Assembly (NCBI GenBank): GCA_947461185.1
Contig: CANHJY010000122.1
Location: 1-6,232, forward strand
Length of the DNA: 6,232 bases
Reading direction: 5' to 3'
Source of the DNA: Flavobacteriales bacterium
GTDB taxonomy: Bacteria; Bacteroidota; Bacteroidia; Flavobacteriales_D; Crocinitomicaceae
Shown here: positions 6,097 through 6,232 of the stretch, one piece after another
How the letters are laid out: each line of letters starts with the position of its first letter
Numbering within the stretch: position 1 is the first letter of the stretch
Notes under the pieces: model-generated
Told to the model about the DNA's origin: nothing
The model's input: only the letters and a program-made list of their open reading frames with translations
The model's database searches: none
Program-made: the position numbers and the translations under genes

Positions 6097-6110
6097 CACC
6101 TCTTGAGGTG
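6097..6110. promoter_or_regulatory. 14-bp palindrome upstream of the four-gene operon
   Basis: CACCTC, TT, GAGGTG forms perfect 6-bp arms around a 2-bp centre, 20 bp before the ATG of the TerB-like gene and downstream of the candidate promoter. The 2-nt loop is too tight for all six pairs in RNA, so a protein-binding operator is more likely than a hairpin. It is GC-richer than its surroundings, which makes it stand out. No regulator gene is visible in the window. Confidence 0.45.
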
Positions 6111-6137
6111 GGCGTATTCACCTTTGATAGTTCTTAA

Positions 6138-6154
6138 CAAATTTATCAAAAATA
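6138..6154 (-). promoter_or_regulatory. Candidate operon promoter(s): two overlapping-phase TAnnTTTG elements
   Basis: On the minus strand TATTTTTG (6154-6147) and TAAATTTG (6145-6138) both satisfy the Bacteroidota -7 consensus. The second would start transcription near 6132, giving a leader of about 55 nt that contains the 14-bp palindrome. Neither has a clear TTG/TTTG -33 box at proper spacing, and the DNA is very AT-rich, so chance matches cannot be excluded. The remaining bases to 6232 show no further gene. Confidence 0.45.
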
Positions 6155-6232
6155 AATGGTGTTCAGATAATCAGATTTGATGAAAAAGAAATTTTTGAAA
6201 TGATTAACTTATTTTTACTTCAAATTAAGAAG

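Noticed and set aside
6077..6121. GTG start at 6121 for the TerB-like protein
   Set aside because: It would translate through the palindrome and leave only about 10 nt of leader after the promoter candidate. The ATG at 6076 begins the recognisable domain.
1..6232. tRNA, rRNA, CRISPR array, insertion sequence or prophage
   Set aside because: I saw no clover-leaf pattern, regularly spaced repeats, transposase motifs or terminal inverted repeats. The content is housekeeping genes plus one compact operon.

Overview
The window looks like chromosomal DNA of a Bacteroidota bacterium, probably from the Flavobacteriales. The base composition is AT-rich. Several TAnnTTTG elements match the -7 box of the Bacteroidota housekeeping sigma factor, start codons lack strong Shine-Dalgarno sequences and are preceded by A-rich DNA, and the protein families are ones common in that phylum. 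The sequence does not settle the genus.

Left edge (1-436): the first 33 codons of ribosomal protein S6 (rpsF) run leftward out of the window from a clear TAnnTTTG promoter. About 340 bp of AT-rich divergent intergenic DNA separates it from acnB. That stretch holds a candidate acnB promoter, an imperfect direct repeat about 69 bp apart and a 9-bp inverted repeat just before the acnB start.

Centre (437-3255): a complete acnB gene encodes a bifunctional aconitase B of 923 residues, with all three iron-sulfur cluster cysteines visible. A perfect 11-bp GC-core/AT-flank hairpin follows it and can act as a terminator in both directions.

Right part (3278-6076): four genes lie tightly packed on the minus strand and converge on acnB. 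In transcription order they are (1) a TerB-like protein with a four-cysteine zinc ribbon, (2) a YdjI-like SPFH/band-7 protein with a Met-rich linker, polyproline runs and a C-terminal GYF_2 domain, (3) a small protein that resembles a second copy of the C-terminal third of protein 2, and (4) a four-helix membrane protein whose start overlaps the stop of gene 3 as ATGA. Gaps are 24 nt, 19 nt and -4 nt, so this is very likely one operon. A promoter region and a 14-bp palindrome lie upstream of it.

The housekeeping genes look ordinary. The four-gene operon is the part worth attention: it resembles in outline the Bacillus SPFH/zinc-ribbon/membrane-protein modules linked to envelope stress, but it has a GYF/polyproline adaptor layer and no PspA in view. 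Its function is inference only.
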